From an uncultured Acidimicrobiales bacterium (GTDB taxonomy: Bacteria; Actinomycetota; Acidimicrobiia; Acidimicrobiales; Aldehydirespiratoraceae), in NCBI GenBank assembly GCA_951812975.1, contig CATOTC010000005.1, positions 35,572 to 99,571 on the forward strand: a DNA stretch of 64,000 nucleotides, in the 5' to 3' direction. Shown in pieces: positions 1 to 8,206 of this stretch. Under the pieces are notes generated by a model that made no database searches, had not been told where the DNA came from, and was given only the letters and a program-made list of their open reading frames with translations. Within the stretch, counting starts at the first letter, position 1. The number at the start of each line of letters is the position of its first letter. A program made the position numbers and the translations under genes.

Positions 1-13
1 AAAATAGCGCACT

Positions 14-19
14 AGGAGG
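14..19 (+). promoter_or_regulatory. Shine-Dalgarno deciding the WhiB start
   Basis: A consensus AGGAGG lies here. It directly abuts the ATG at 20 (zero spacing) but is 6 nt from the in-frame GTG at 26, so the GTG is the better start. Confidence 0.6.
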
Positions 20-25
20 ATGATC

Positions 26-319
26 GTGGCCCTCACAGCCGACGCTTTCGCATCCGCACTCGACTGGCGAGTTGAAGCGGCATGTCGCGACACAGACCCA
101 GCACTGTTCTTTCCGGTGGGAACCACCGGGCCGGCGGTCGATCAGATCGCATCCGCCAAACAGGTCTGTTTCTCATGCCAATGCAAGGACGAGTGCCTGG
201 ACTTCGCGCTCACCACCAACCAGGACACCGGCGTCTGGGGCGGAACCTCTGAAGAGGAACGCCGAGTCATCCGTCGGCGCTTGCGGGCCGCCGCAGCCCT
301 CGCCAAGACCCGCACCTGA
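26..319 (+). CDS. whiB1: WhiB-family iron-sulfur transcription factor (WhiB1-like)
   Basis: A 97-residue actinobacterial Wbl protein, expected to bind a [4Fe-4S] cluster and act with the primary sigma factor as a redox or NO-responsive regulator. Counting from the upstream ATG at 20, the cluster cysteines are C22, C50, C53 and C59 (CxxC then Cx5C), with an extra C55. They are followed by the GVWGG turn at 71-75 and an Arg-rich C-terminal tail (RRVIRRRLR) for DNA contact. The GTG at 26 is preferred because of RBS spacing. It faces a convergent PdtaS-type kinase gene, as whiB1 (Rv3219) neighbours pdtaS (Rv3220c) in Mycobacterium tuberculosis. The family is certain. The WhiB1 subtype rests mainly on that synteny. 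Confidence 0.93.
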   Translation: MALTADAFASALDWRVEAACRDTDPALFFPVGTTGPAVDQIASAKQVCFSCQCKDECLDFALTTNQDTGVWGGTSEEERRVIRRRLRAAAALAKTRT

Positions 320-370
320 GCGTCGCCGAGAACCGCGCAAACCAACCCGCGCTGACCGGACGGTCCTTCG

Positions 371-1951
371 CTAACCGAACGGCAGGGCAGGACCCGGGCG
401 CGGAACCCGCACATCGACGGTGGTACCCGCCGAACCTCCACGATCGGGGCCGTCAGCTGTGGCGTCTCGACGGGCGAAGGTGATCCGTCCACCAAGATCC
501 GACACCACGAAAGTGCGAACGATCGTCAAGCCCAGTCCTGCATCGCGGTCAAGTGAGAATCCCTCAGGAACTCCCGGGCCGTGGTCCTGCACGCAGATCG
601 ACAGCTCCTTGCTGTCACCGCCGAGTCGAACACTGACTGGATGTTCAGATCCGGAACCGTGGTCGATGGAGTTCTGCAACAACTCGGTGACCACCACGGC
701 CAGAGGCATCGAGACGTCACCGCCGAGTTCCCCGATACTGCCACTCACCTCGATCTTCACGGGGCGTTCCGGTGCGCCGAGCCCCTCCTCGACCATCCGA
801 ACCAGCCTGCCGACCACGGCATCAAAGTCGACGATGTCGCCTGCATCGGCGGTCAGGGTCTCGTGAACCACAGCGATCGACCCGATCCGGCGAGCCGATT
901 GTTCAACCGCGGCGATCGCCTCGGGGGATGAGAGACGCCTGGTCTGAAGACGGAGCAGGGACTGGATGGTCTGCAGGTTGTTCTTCACACGATGGTGAAT
1001 CTCACGAATCGTGGTGTTCTTGGAGATCAGCAGTCGATCCCGGCTGCGCAACTCAGAGATGTCGCGCAGCAGACCGACGGCACCGGTCACTCTCCCGTGC
1101 TCAACAAGCGGATGGCAACGGACCACGACGCACGCATCCTCGGCCTCCTCGAACTCATCGACAGTGCTGTGACGCGAGGAGAACGCCCGACGCACGGCCG
1201 ACTCGTCGATGCCGAGCTCCCGCAGTCGCCTGCCCTCCAAGTTGCTGAGCACCCGCAGGCGATGCATCGCCGAAACTGCGTTCGGCGAGGCGTACTCGAT
1301 CCGCCCTTCACGATCCAGAACAACCACACCGTCACCCACACGCGGCTCACGCAGTTCACCGACCCGCTCCGATTCCGCGAACGGAAAGGCTCCGTCGGCG
1401 ATCATTTGAGCCAACCGCTCCCCGACAGCTCGATACGGGCGTTCGACCGGGCTCCTATGCCGAACGAAAGCCGACTCTGCCTCCCTTGTGAGCACGGCCA
1501 AGATCTCGCCGTCGCCGCGCACCGGGATGTACTCGACCGCGATCTGCGCACCCGCGCCCGGCATCCTGATGTCCTCCTCGACCAGTTGATCATGGTCCGG
1601 GCTGTGGAGGTCGCTTCTGGTGATCAAGCCCTGAAGCCTCTTGTGCTCCGTCATCGCACGCGCCAGCAGCGGATTGTCGACAACCGAGACGGTCTGGCCG
1701 ACCGGGTCGCCGTAGTGGACCGTCGCGCCGGTCACCGAACGCGTGTGGCCCAAAACAACGAATTCGCCCGTATTGGCAATATTCGGTTTGCCGCGCTCAC
1801 TCGGCAACCCATTCTTTGGGACGTACAGCAGTAGATCGCTGAACGACAGATCGCTCAGCAACGACCATGAACTGACCAAGCGCTGAAGATGGGCAATCGC
1901 CGCGGAGTCGAGCGAGGTCTTCGCTCGAGCGATCTCCGCGAGGCTGGCCAC
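371..1951 (-). CDS. pdtaS: PdtaS-type sensor histidine kinase
   Basis: A 526-residue cytosolic histidine kinase of the HisKA_2/HWE-like class that normally phosphorylates an ANTAR RNA-binding response regulator (PdtaR). An N-terminal GAF-like H_kinase_N domain (about 1-150) is followed by a PAS-like domain (about 200-300). The phosphoacceptor box EIHHRVKNNLQT places the His at 319/320. The HATPase has the N box (LLQNSIDHG) and G boxes (DHGPGVPEG, GLGLTIV). No membrane segment is visible, as in mycobacterial PdtaS. The start is GTG. It lies 18 nt downstream of the DUF3107 gene on the same strand and converges on whiB. No pdtaR is present in the window. Confidence 0.9.
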   Translation of the reverse strand: MASLAEIARAKTSLDSAAIAHLQRLVSSWSLLSDLSFSDLLLYVPKNGLPSERGKPNIANTGEFVVLGHTRSVTGATVHYGDPVGQTVSVVDNPLLARAMTEHKRLQGLITRSDLHSPDHDQLVEEDIRMPGAGAQIAVEYIPVRGDGEILAVLTREAESAFVRHRSPVERPYRAVGERLAQMIADGAFPFAESERVGELREPRVGDGVVVLDREGRIEYASPNAVSAMHRLRVLSNLEGRRLRELGIDESAVRRAFSSRHSTVDEFEEAEDACVVVRCHPLVEHGRVTGAVGLLRDISELRSRDRLLISKNTTIREIHHRVKNNLQTIQSLLRLQTRRLSSPEAIAAVEQSARRIGSIAVVHETLTADAGDIVDFDAVVGRLVRMVEEGLGAPERPVKIEVSGSIGELGGDVSMPLAVVVTELLQNSIDHGSGSEHPVSVRLGGDSKELSICVQDHGPGVPEGFSLDRDAGLGLTIVRTFVVSDLGGRITFARRDATADGPDRGGSAGTTVDVRVPRPGPALPFG

Positions 1952-1969
1952 CGAACGTACCGCCGTTCC

Positions 1970-2197
1970 TCAGCCGAAGCCGATCGGGTTGCCCCCTTCG
2001 GGGCCCAGTTCAACGAACGCGATCTTCGAAGCCGCCACCACCACTTCCCTGCCCTTCTCGTCGGTCAACCACAGCGTTGCGGTCGCACCGCTGATCGCCT
2101 CGTCAATCGAGTTCTTGACCGAGGAACGGTCGGTTTCGTCGGGAAGTTGGACCACGATCTCACGGGCGTGGTCACTCACTCCAATGCGGACATCCAC
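1970..2197 (-). CDS. DUF3107 family small protein
   Basis: A 75-residue protein matching the actinobacterial DUF3107 pattern: an N-terminal strand with DVRIGVSDHAREIVVQL, a central helix, and a conserved ending KIAFVELGPE. The function is unknown, although some database entries call such proteins ATP-binding. It is complete at the usual family length and lies just upstream of pdtaS, probably co-transcribed with it. The 93 nt between it and mrp hold no recognisable gene. Confidence 0.8.
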   Translation of the reverse strand: MDVRIGVSDHAREIVVQLPDETDRSSVKNSIDEAISGATATLWLTDEKGREVVVAASKIAFVELGPEGGNPIGFG

Positions 2198-2290
2198 TTG
2201 TCTGTTCTCCTCAGTTGGCTCAACCGCACTCCACGAAACCAGTGCCTGAAGCGAATTATTACAGGACAGCCAGCGTGGCGGGCGGACCGG

Positions 2291-3430
2291 TCAGTTGATT
2301 ATCAGTTCCGGGTGCGAACGTTTCGACGGCTTGTGGGTCTCAATCCACCGGGCCATCTCCCCGAACACAGCCGATGCCTCACTCCGGGGGTCGAAGGCCA
2401 TGATCGGCTCACCCTGGTCCGAACCCTCACGCAGGGCGATCGACATCGGAATCTGACCGATGAGATCGACCTCTAGGCGCTTCGCCAGCTCAGCTCCGCC
2501 TCCAGCGCCGAACAGGTAGTACCTCTTGTGGTCGTCGCCGGTGAACCACGACATGTTCTCGATCACGGCTTTCACCCTTATCTTGACCTGGTCGAACATG
2601 AACGCCGAACGCTGGGCAACCCTCTGCGCCGCCGGGTTGGGGGTGGTGACGACGTAGGCCTCCGCACGGGGCAGGAACTGCGCCAGCGACAAAGAGATGT
2701 CACCCGTGCCGGGCGGGAGATCTACGAGCAGGAAATCGGGGTCGTCCCAGAACACGTCCGTCAGGAACTGCTCGAGCGCTTTGTGCAGCATCGGGCCCCG
2801 CCAGATGACCGGCTGGTCCTCCCGGGCGAAGAAACCCATCGAGACACAACGCACACCGTGAGTCTCGGGGGGGATGATCATGTCGTCGATCACCGTCGGA
2901 GCCTGCTCGACGCCGAGCATCCGCGGGATCGAGAAACCCCAGACGTCCGCATCGACAACAGCCACGCTGTGACCTCTCTGAGCCAGAGCGATGCCCAGGT
3001 TGGCGGTCACCGACGACTTTCCCACTCCGCCCTTGCCTGAGGCGATCAGCAGCGTGCGGGTCCGATTGCCCGGTTGGGCGAACGGAATCGCACGGCCCTC
3101 CGCGTGGCCGTGGGCCGGTTGTGACCCCGCTGTCGCCGCGGGATCGCCGTGGAGCATCCCCCGGACCTTCGCCCGCTGCTCATCGGTCATCACACCGAAG
3201 TCGATCGTCACCACGTTGACACCATCGAGAGCAGTGACTGCTCCGGAGACCCGATTCTGGATCTCGTTGCGCAGCGGGCACCCGGCGATCGTGAGATCAA
3301 TGCCGATCTCGACATGGCCGCCGTCGATCACGGTGGAGCGGACCATGCCCAGATCAACGATGCTGCGATGAAGTTCTGGATCCTCGACCGGACGCAGAGC
3401 CTCGATCACTTCGGCTTCGGTGGCGGTCAT
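2291..3430 (-). CDS. mrp: Mrp/NBP35-family P-loop ATPase, Fe-S carrier
   Basis: A 379-residue ATPase implicated in Fe-S cluster delivery. The N-terminal MIP18/DUF59 domain (VEDPELHRSIVDLG, and the AGCPLRN loop) is followed by a ParA-like P-loop domain with the deviant Walker A GKGGVGKSS near residue 131 and a downstream VDLPPGTGD. The bridging CPxC that binds a cluster in E. coli ApbC is missing: after ENMSWF the sequence reads GDDHKRYY. This is also seen in some actinobacterial Mrp proteins. I chose the ATG at 3430 because a longer reading frame would run through the divergent regulator's start, and the DUF59 domain begins right after this Met. Confidence 0.92.
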   Translation of the reverse strand: MTATEAEVIEALRPVEDPELHRSIVDLGMVRSTVIDGGHVEIGIDLTIAGCPLRNEIQNRVSGAVTALDGVNVVTIDFGVMTDEQRAKVRGMLHGDPAATAGSQPAHGHAEGRAIPFAQPGNRTRTLLIASGKGGVGKSSVTANLGIALAQRGHSVAVVDADVWGFSIPRMLGVEQAPTVIDDMIIPPETHGVRCVSMGFFAREDQPVIWRGPMLHKALEQFLTDVFWDDPDFLLVDLPPGTGDISLSLAQFLPRAEAYVVTTPNPAAQRVAQRSAFMFDQVKIRVKAVIENMSWFTGDDHKRYYLFGAGGGAELAKRLEVDLIGQIPMSIALREGSDQGEPIMAFDPRSEASAVFGEMARWIETHKPSKRSHPELIIN

Positions 3431-3437
3431 ATATGCG

Positions 3438-3443
3438 TAGAAT
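3438..3443 (+). promoter_or_regulatory. Putative -10 element of a leaderless promoter
   Basis: TAGAAT lies 6 nt before the GTG at 3450 with no Shine-Dalgarno between them. This fits a leaderless mRNA, common in actinobacteria. The whole mrp/regulator divergent gap is only 19 nt, so both promoters must overlap coding sequence. Confidence 0.4.
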
Positions 3444-3449
3444 AGCGGT

Positions 3450-4166
3450 GTGGACGCCCAGCACCTCAGCCCGACAGAGTTCACCTCGACGGTCTCTGCC
3501 ATTACCGCGGCTTTTGGTGACATCACCCGCCGGGACATCTATCTGCATGTCCATCAGAACCCCGACGGCGTTACCGCAAGCGAAGTGGCCGAGGAGTTCG
3601 ACCTGCACGCCAACGTTGCGCGCCACCATCTCGACAAATTGACTGCCGGTGGCCACCTCGGTGTCGAGGTCGCCAAACCGGACGGAGGAGTCGGACGCCC
3701 CTCCAAGCACTACCGGCCGGTTCACACCGAGGTGCGCCTGGAAGTGAACGTCCGCCACGACGACGTGCTGGTCTCCCTACTGGGGCGGGCCTTGGCGATG
3801 CTGCCTTCCCATGCTGCTGAGGAGATGGCCGAGGAGGTGGGGGTCGAGTACGGCAAGGCGATGGCCGCGGCTATAGATCCCGGCGAGACGCACCGCAGCT
3901 ACCAGGGCGCCCTGCACGCCGTGGCCGACGCGCTGTCAGCCCACGGTTTCGCAGCCAGAGCCGAGCGCGCCGAGGGCGACAAGTACCAGATCGTCGCCCA
4001 GAACTGCCCCTTCGGCGACGCGGTCGTGGAACATCCTGTCATCTGCGCTGTCGACCGAGGGATGGTGCAGGGAATGCTCAGCCATCTGTACGGCCCAGCC
4101 GACGCCTCCACCGCCTCCTCCAAACCCCAGGGCGACGAAATCTGCGTCACCCACGTGACCCTCTAG
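3450..4166 (+). CDS. SufR-like winged-helix regulator with Fe-S cysteines
   Basis: A 238-residue ArsR/DeoR-like winged-helix regulator. The N-terminal HTH (about 20-75, with TASEVAEEF and the recognition region NVARHHLDKL) ends in the GRPSKHY wing. The C-terminal half carries three spaced cysteines, C186 (NCPFG), C199 (VICAV) and C232 (ICVTHV). These resemble the cluster-binding cysteines of actinobacterial SufR, including the VCTTHV-like terminus. It is divergent from mrp, so an Fe-S-responsive role, possibly controlling mrp, is reasonable inference. No suf operon is in the window. The start is GTG at 3450, probably leaderless. Confidence 0.75.
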   Translation: MDAQHLSPTEFTSTVSAITAAFGDITRRDIYLHVHQNPDGVTASEVAEEFDLHANVARHHLDKLTAGGHLGVEVAKPDGGVGRPSKHYRPVHTEVRLEVNVRHDDVLVSLLGRALAMLPSHAAEEMAEEVGVEYGKAMAAAIDPGETHRSYQGALHAVADALSAHGFAARAERAEGDKYQIVAQNCPFGDAVVEHPVICAVDRGMVQGMLSHLYGPADASTASSKPQGDEICVTHVTL

Positions 4167-4181
4167 TTCCCCGGTTGCCGA

Positions 4182-6092
4182 CTACGGCAACTCATACCGG
4201 TAGTAGTTGCCAGCGTTGTCAACCCTCACCGCGACATTCCCATTGAACGCCACCCCGGCCCAATCCGGATCAGTCTCTTCATAGAATGTGAACCAATTCT
4301 TACCATCAATCGACACGACCGTGCTGTGATAGCGCTCATCCCAGGTTTCCGGGTCCTCCGAATAATCCAACGGTACATAAATATCGATAAGCACCCCTTT
4401 CCCGGCACTATCGACGGTGTGATAGGTCTCATGACAGGAATTATCCGAGATATTCTGTGGTTCCCAGTTTAGCCCACGATCATCACCAACAAGGACCAAA
4501 TCCGATAGAAATCGTTCGCTACTGCAAACACAAGAACTTCTATACTGCCATGATTCAGAGCCAGACATCACAAGACCATCTTCAACAGCGAGAATCGAGG
4601 GTACCCATAATATGTCGCAATCATCTGGACCCCGAAACAGTCCATCAACAGGCGCGTTAACACTCTGCCATAGCAACCCATCTGGAGAAAATATCATAGA
4701 TCCCCAACCATATAGACCTGGGAAGGACCCTGGAGCATGGCCAGGATGTCTAGGATTCAGGATGCCGATATAACCTCCGTCAGTAGCGACGATGTCGCAA
4801 CAACTTCCTTGCAGGGGCAGTTCTGCTCGAATTGCTTCTTCTCCCCATCTACCAACAAGCACAGAACTTGAATAACGCCGTTCAGGATGATAAGGTCTGT
4901 TGCCCATGAGACCATAACCAAGATATATGTCTTCGGTAATGCCTAACTCTTGCCATGTAAAGTACCTTCTGTGAGTCTCAACCGATTCTGAATTAGCATC
5001 CGCAGTACTCCATTCAACAAGCAGGCCATCGTTATCAATATACTCACCATCCTCATAGTCAATCCACTTGATTTCTCTGGCAGATTCTTGAATTTCAGTG
5101 GGGACCAACAAACCTATATCCATATATGCCAATGTTGATATTGGAATTATCCATCCCTCGTTAGAGACAACCAAATCTTGCGCGACTACATTGGTGCCTA
5201 GAAATTCATGAATATGATCGGGAGGTGGCAGAGGGTACTCGTAGAGCTTCCAACTATCGAGGTCTTCCGTAACTGAAACAAAGACTCTTTGCTCGATATG
5301 TGCGCTAGCAGGAGCATTTTGCTGATGAAACACAGCCTGAGACCCTTCAGAATATAGGCTATTGCTAGGCCACTGTGAGACCACAACCAGATGTTCGCCG
5401 TTCGATCTGATGATCGAGGGGTAAGCGGTTGCTTGTAACTCGATATCTGTTTCAAAGGCTCCAAAATGCTCTCGAGGAAGGTTCAACTGGAACGGTTGCC
5501 CCCAGTCGAGACCATCGTCTGAAGTCTGGGCGAACAAGTTCTGTCTGGTAGGACCCTCCTCGCTCGTGTTCAAGTATCCGATCTGTAAGAAGCCATCCCC
5601 CCAGGGAACCAACCACGGAGTAGACCGCCATTTTTCCGCTTCTGTGCTCGTCTCGTCGAAAGCCTCACTCGGTGGTACTTCCGGGTTCACCTCCGGCGCG
5701 AGGTCCTCCAGCGACGATTCGGTGTACGAGTCATCGGTACGCGGATCATCAACGGTTGTGGTGGGTGAAACACTGGTGGTCGGGACGCTAGCGGCGGGGG
5801 TCCGGGTCGCGGGGTCTGCGGGGTCTGCGGGGGCGGTCACCACTGAAGGGGCGTCTTCGCTGAGTAGTCTGCTGGCGCTGACTGCCCCGACAATCAACAA
5901 CAACGCAGCGGCGACACGGAACAAACGGCGGTGCCCGCCCTTACGCGCCGGGTCAGCGCCCAGATCCAGGCGAGGCATCGAATCATCGCCAGAATCAACT
6001 TGCTCGACAGAACTGGACTCAGCTCGCTTGTCGATCAACCACGATGCAAGCTCTCCCAGCTCATCACGCAACCGCTCCTCGATTGAACTCAT
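4182..6092 (-). CDS. Single-pass membrane protein with large extracytoplasmic domain, coupled to an ECF sigma factor
   Basis: 636 residues. A short cytoplasmic part (about 1-55, starting MSSIEERLRDEL) is followed by one membrane segment (FRVAAALLLIVGAVSAS), a Thr/Pro/Ser linker (about 80-125), then about 500 extracytoplasmic residues rich in Trp, Tyr and Asp, suggestive of a beta-propeller but not assigned. The ATG at 6092 overlaps the TGA of the upstream sigma gene (ATGA), so the two are translationally coupled and this may act as its anti-sigma or sensor. I see no classic zinc anti-sigma HxxxCxxC motif. The ectodomain (about 4450-5500) is clearly richer in A/T than the flanks, suggesting acquisition or relaxed codon use. 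Confidence 0.7.
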   Translation of the reverse strand: MSSIEERLRDELGELASWLIDKRAESSSVEQVDSGDDSMPRLDLGADPARKGGHRRLFRVAAALLLIVGAVSASRLLSEDAPSVVTAPADPADPATRTPAASVPTTSVSPTTTVDDPRTDDSYTESSLEDLAPEVNPEVPPSEAFDETSTEAEKWRSTPWLVPWGDGFLQIGYLNTSEEGPTRQNLFAQTSDDGLDWGQPFQLNLPREHFGAFETDIELQATAYPSIIRSNGEHLVVVSQWPSNSLYSEGSQAVFHQQNAPASAHIEQRVFVSVTEDLDSWKLYEYPLPPPDHIHEFLGTNVVAQDLVVSNEGWIIPISTLAYMDIGLLVPTEIQESAREIKWIDYEDGEYIDNDGLLVEWSTADANSESVETHRRYFTWQELGITEDIYLGYGLMGNRPYHPERRYSSSVLVGRWGEEAIRAELPLQGSCCDIVATDGGYIGILNPRHPGHAPGSFPGLYGWGSMIFSPDGLLWQSVNAPVDGLFRGPDDCDILWVPSILAVEDGLVMSGSESWQYRSSCVCSSERFLSDLVLVGDDRGLNWEPQNISDNSCHETYHTVDSAGKGVLIDIYVPLDYSEDPETWDERYHSTVVSIDGKNWFTFYEETDPDWAGVAFNGNVAVRVDNAGNYYRYELP

Positions 6093-6580
6093 TCCAACTC
6101 CTTTCGCAACACCCGTAGGGCTCGACGCACCAACGAGCGCACCGTCGACGGCCTGCAACCCAGAACCTCAGCAATCTCCACATCCGGCAGATCTGCGAAA
6201 TAGCGCAGCACAACCACCACCCGCTGCCGCTCACCGAGACGCCCGAGCGCATCGCGCAACTCCAGCAGAGCCATCGGTTGCTCAACCGCCATGAGCGGGC
6301 GCTCCTGCGCCACCCGTTGTTCAACATCCCGCCGACGAAGCACCATCCGAGACCCGTTCACCACACAAGTGCGCAGATACCCACCCGGATTGTCCAGCGA
6401 CCCCCAACGCTCGACAACCGACGCGAAAGCATCTTGCACTATCTCCTCACCAACTTCCGCGGAGCCCACCAGCAGGGTCGCCAATCGCAGCATCGGCATC
6501 TGCTCACGCTCAAACAAATCAGCACAGTCATCAGGAATCACCGACCAAAGCGCGCCGCTACGGCGCTGATGCGCATCCAT
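6089..6580 (-). CDS. ECF-type RNA polymerase sigma-70 factor
   Basis: A 163-residue ECF sigma factor. Region 2 includes CADLFEREQMPMLRLATLLV and EIVQDAFASVVERW, the standard -10 recognition helix. Region 4 includes LGRLGERQRVVVVLRYFADL followed by the HTH EIAEVLGCRPSTVRSLVRRA. It resembles the SigE-like families of Streptomyces. Longer upstream readings lack family similarity, so the ATG at 6580 was chosen. It is translationally coupled to the membrane protein downstream and divergent from sixA, with about 98 nt between them for both promoters. Confidence 0.9.
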   Translation of the reverse strand: MDAHQRRSGALWSVIPDDCADLFEREQMPMLRLATLLVGSAEVGEEIVQDAFASVVERWGSLDNPGGYLRTCVVNGSRMVLRRRDVEQRVAQERPLMAVEQPMALLELRDALGRLGERQRVVVVLRYFADLPDVEIAEVLGCRPSTVRSLVRRALRVLRKELE

Positions 6581-6678
6581 TACCACCAACGATGCACCAA
6601 AGGTGCCGAATGTTGCGCAACCTGCGACAAAATGTTGCGAGCAAGGTTGCTCTGCGCGTGACGTAAGCTTTCGGGTTA

Positions 6679-7143
6679 GTGAGCATCTTTCTCGTTCGTC
6701 ACGCCTCTGCTGGGGATCGCAGCCGTTGGCACCTAAGCGACAAGGAGCGACCGCTCGACGAACGGGGCCGTGCACAAGCATTGCGAATCGCAGACTTCTT
6801 CGTTGACTCCACGGTTCGGGCCGTGTGGTCGTCCCCCGCAACACGCTGCGCGCAGACCGTTGAGCCAGTGGCCGCAGCTCACCGTGTGGACGTCCAGATC
6901 CGTGCCGAACTCTACGAGGGAGCCGGCTCGAGGCACCTTCTGGAACTGATCCTCGAGGAAGCTGCAGCACCCGACGACCTCATACTGTCCAGCCACGGCG
7001 ACGTCATTCCCGGGGTTCTCAACCGTCTGCTGCGCGCAGGTCTCGAAGTGACCGGTGACCGCGGCTGCGCCAAGGCCAGCGTGTGGGAGCTCAGAGTCGA
7101 CAACGGTGTCATCACCGAGGGGATCTACACAGCCAAGCCATAG
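6679..7143 (+). CDS. sixA: SixA-like phosphohistidine phosphatase (histidine phosphatase superfamily)
   Basis: 154 residues. The catalytic RHG-type motif FLVRHASAG lies at the N terminus. The second conserved arginine is in AVWSSPATRCAQTVEP, an acidic residue in YEGAG, and the second catalytic His in ILSSHGDVI. This matches short SixA-like members that dephosphorylate phosphohistidine or small phosphoesters. The start is GTG. It is followed after 33 nt by a conserved hypothetical gene on the same strand. The true substrate is unknown. Confidence 0.8.
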   Translation: MSIFLVRHASAGDRSRWHLSDKERPLDERGRAQALRIADFFVDSTVRAVWSSPATRCAQTVEPVAAAHRVDVQIRAELYEGAGSRHLLELILEEAAAPDDLILSSHGDVIPGVLNRLLRAGLEVTGDRGCAKASVWELRVDNGVITEGIYTAKP

Positions 7144-7176
7144 CCGAACGCCGCCCTGTGCGAAAGGACCATCCGC

Positions 7177-8151
7177 ATGACAATCCGACACCACAACCCA
7201 GCCGCCGAAGCCAACACCAAGCTCGGCGGCACCGTCACCGCCCTCGTGTTGGAGCCTTCGCCTCCGGCCGACCGGGCCGAACCGTTCTTTGCAGACGACC
7301 CGACTGCGATCCCGGCAGGTGCGACCGAGACCGTCGGTCCCACCAGTGCCGCAGACCGGACCTGGAGCGAGGTGGTCGCCGAACGACCCGAGTTGTCGAG
7401 TTGGGCCGCCGAACGTTGGCTGACCGCCAACCGACCACTGCAACCGGTGCCCGCCGGTTACCCCGAGGCTCGCAACGCCTACCACCGGCTCGCCTATGCC
7501 GTGGTCGCGGAAGCCCGTCGCTGCGCCAACACCAAGTTCGGCCTGCGATACACAAGAGGCGGCTTCGGCACACCCTTCTTCGGCGACGACGAGCAGGTCC
7601 GAGTGCAGGAGGGCTTGCTCGTCGTGCAACAGGGCTCAACGGTGAGGTCCAGCGAGATCACCAGCCTTCGGGCAGCAGCGGAATTCGTCGGTGTCGAGCC
7701 CGGCACCGCAGCAGCCGAGCACGATTCTCCACCCCTCGGCGACATCGACTCGGACCTCCGGGCCACCGCCAAGACCGGCGCTTTCCTCGGTGACTGGTTC
7801 GGATTCTCCTGGGCCGTGCTCGAAGAGTTGCGAATCACGCCCGGTGCGGTTGATGCCGAACGCACCCAGCTCTGGCCCGGCCACTTCGACCCCGCCGCAG
7901 CAATCGGCAGCGCCGAAGAAGGCCGACGCGCCACCTACGGCTGCTCTCCCGGCGACGAAGCCCACGACGAGCCCTACCTGTACGTGGGTGCCTGGGGCGA
8001 TGTGGACCGCGCCGACCCCTACTGGAACGAGACCAGCTTCAACGGCGCCTCACTCCCCTACGCCGCGCTCGTTGGACCCGACAACGCCGTGCAGACCGCC
8101 CTCGGCTTCTTCAAAGCGGGGCTCGCCCGCCTGAACCGCGCTCCCGCCTGA
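7177..8151 (+). CDS. Conserved hypothetical protein (DUF5996-like pattern in part)
   Basis: 324 residues, no signal peptide or membrane span. The C-terminal half contains TQLWPGHFDPA, YGCSPGDEAHDEPYLYVG and PYAAL. Their arrangement recalls DUF5996-type proteins, but I do not recognise the family with certainty. The N-terminal half has an Ala/Arg-rich helical stretch (HRLAYAVVAEARRCANTKFGLRYT). The ATG at 7177 follows a GAAAGGA ribosome site. The last codons lie inside a 17-bp tandem repeat, so the C terminus (LNRAPA) may be shaped by repeat slippage. Function unknown. Confidence 0.6.
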   Translation: MTIRHHNPAAEANTKLGGTVTALVLEPSPPADRAEPFFADDPTAIPAGATETVGPTSAADRTWSEVVAERPELSSWAAERWLTANRPLQPVPAGYPEARNAYHRLAYAVVAEARRCANTKFGLRYTRGGFGTPFFGDDEQVRVQEGLLVVQQGSTVRSSEITSLRAAAEFVGVEPGTAAAEHDSPPLGDIDSDLRATAKTGAFLGDWFGFSWAVLEELRITPGAVDAERTQLWPGHFDPAAAIGSAEEGRRATYGCSPGDEAHDEPYLYVGAWGDVDRADPYWNETSFNGASLPYAALVGPDNAVQTALGFFKAGLARLNRAPA

Positions 8152-8176
8152 ACCGCGCTTCCGCCTGAACTGAAAG
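8126..8176. repeat. Three tandem 17-bp units spanning a stop codon
   Basis: Two identical units (8126-8142, 8143-8159; core CGCCTGAACCGCGCT) are followed by a degenerate third (8160-8176). The period is not a multiple of three and each unit contains TGA, so the repeat sets the end of the upstream protein. Confidence 0.75.
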
Positions 8177-8206
8177 GCCGGCCGCCCTGCGGAGCGGGCA
8201 GCGACG

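Noticed and set aside
6581..6970. N-terminal extension of the ECF sigma factor
   Set aside because: The extra residues lie antisense to sixA, are Arg-rich without similarity, and region 2 begins just after the Met at 6580.
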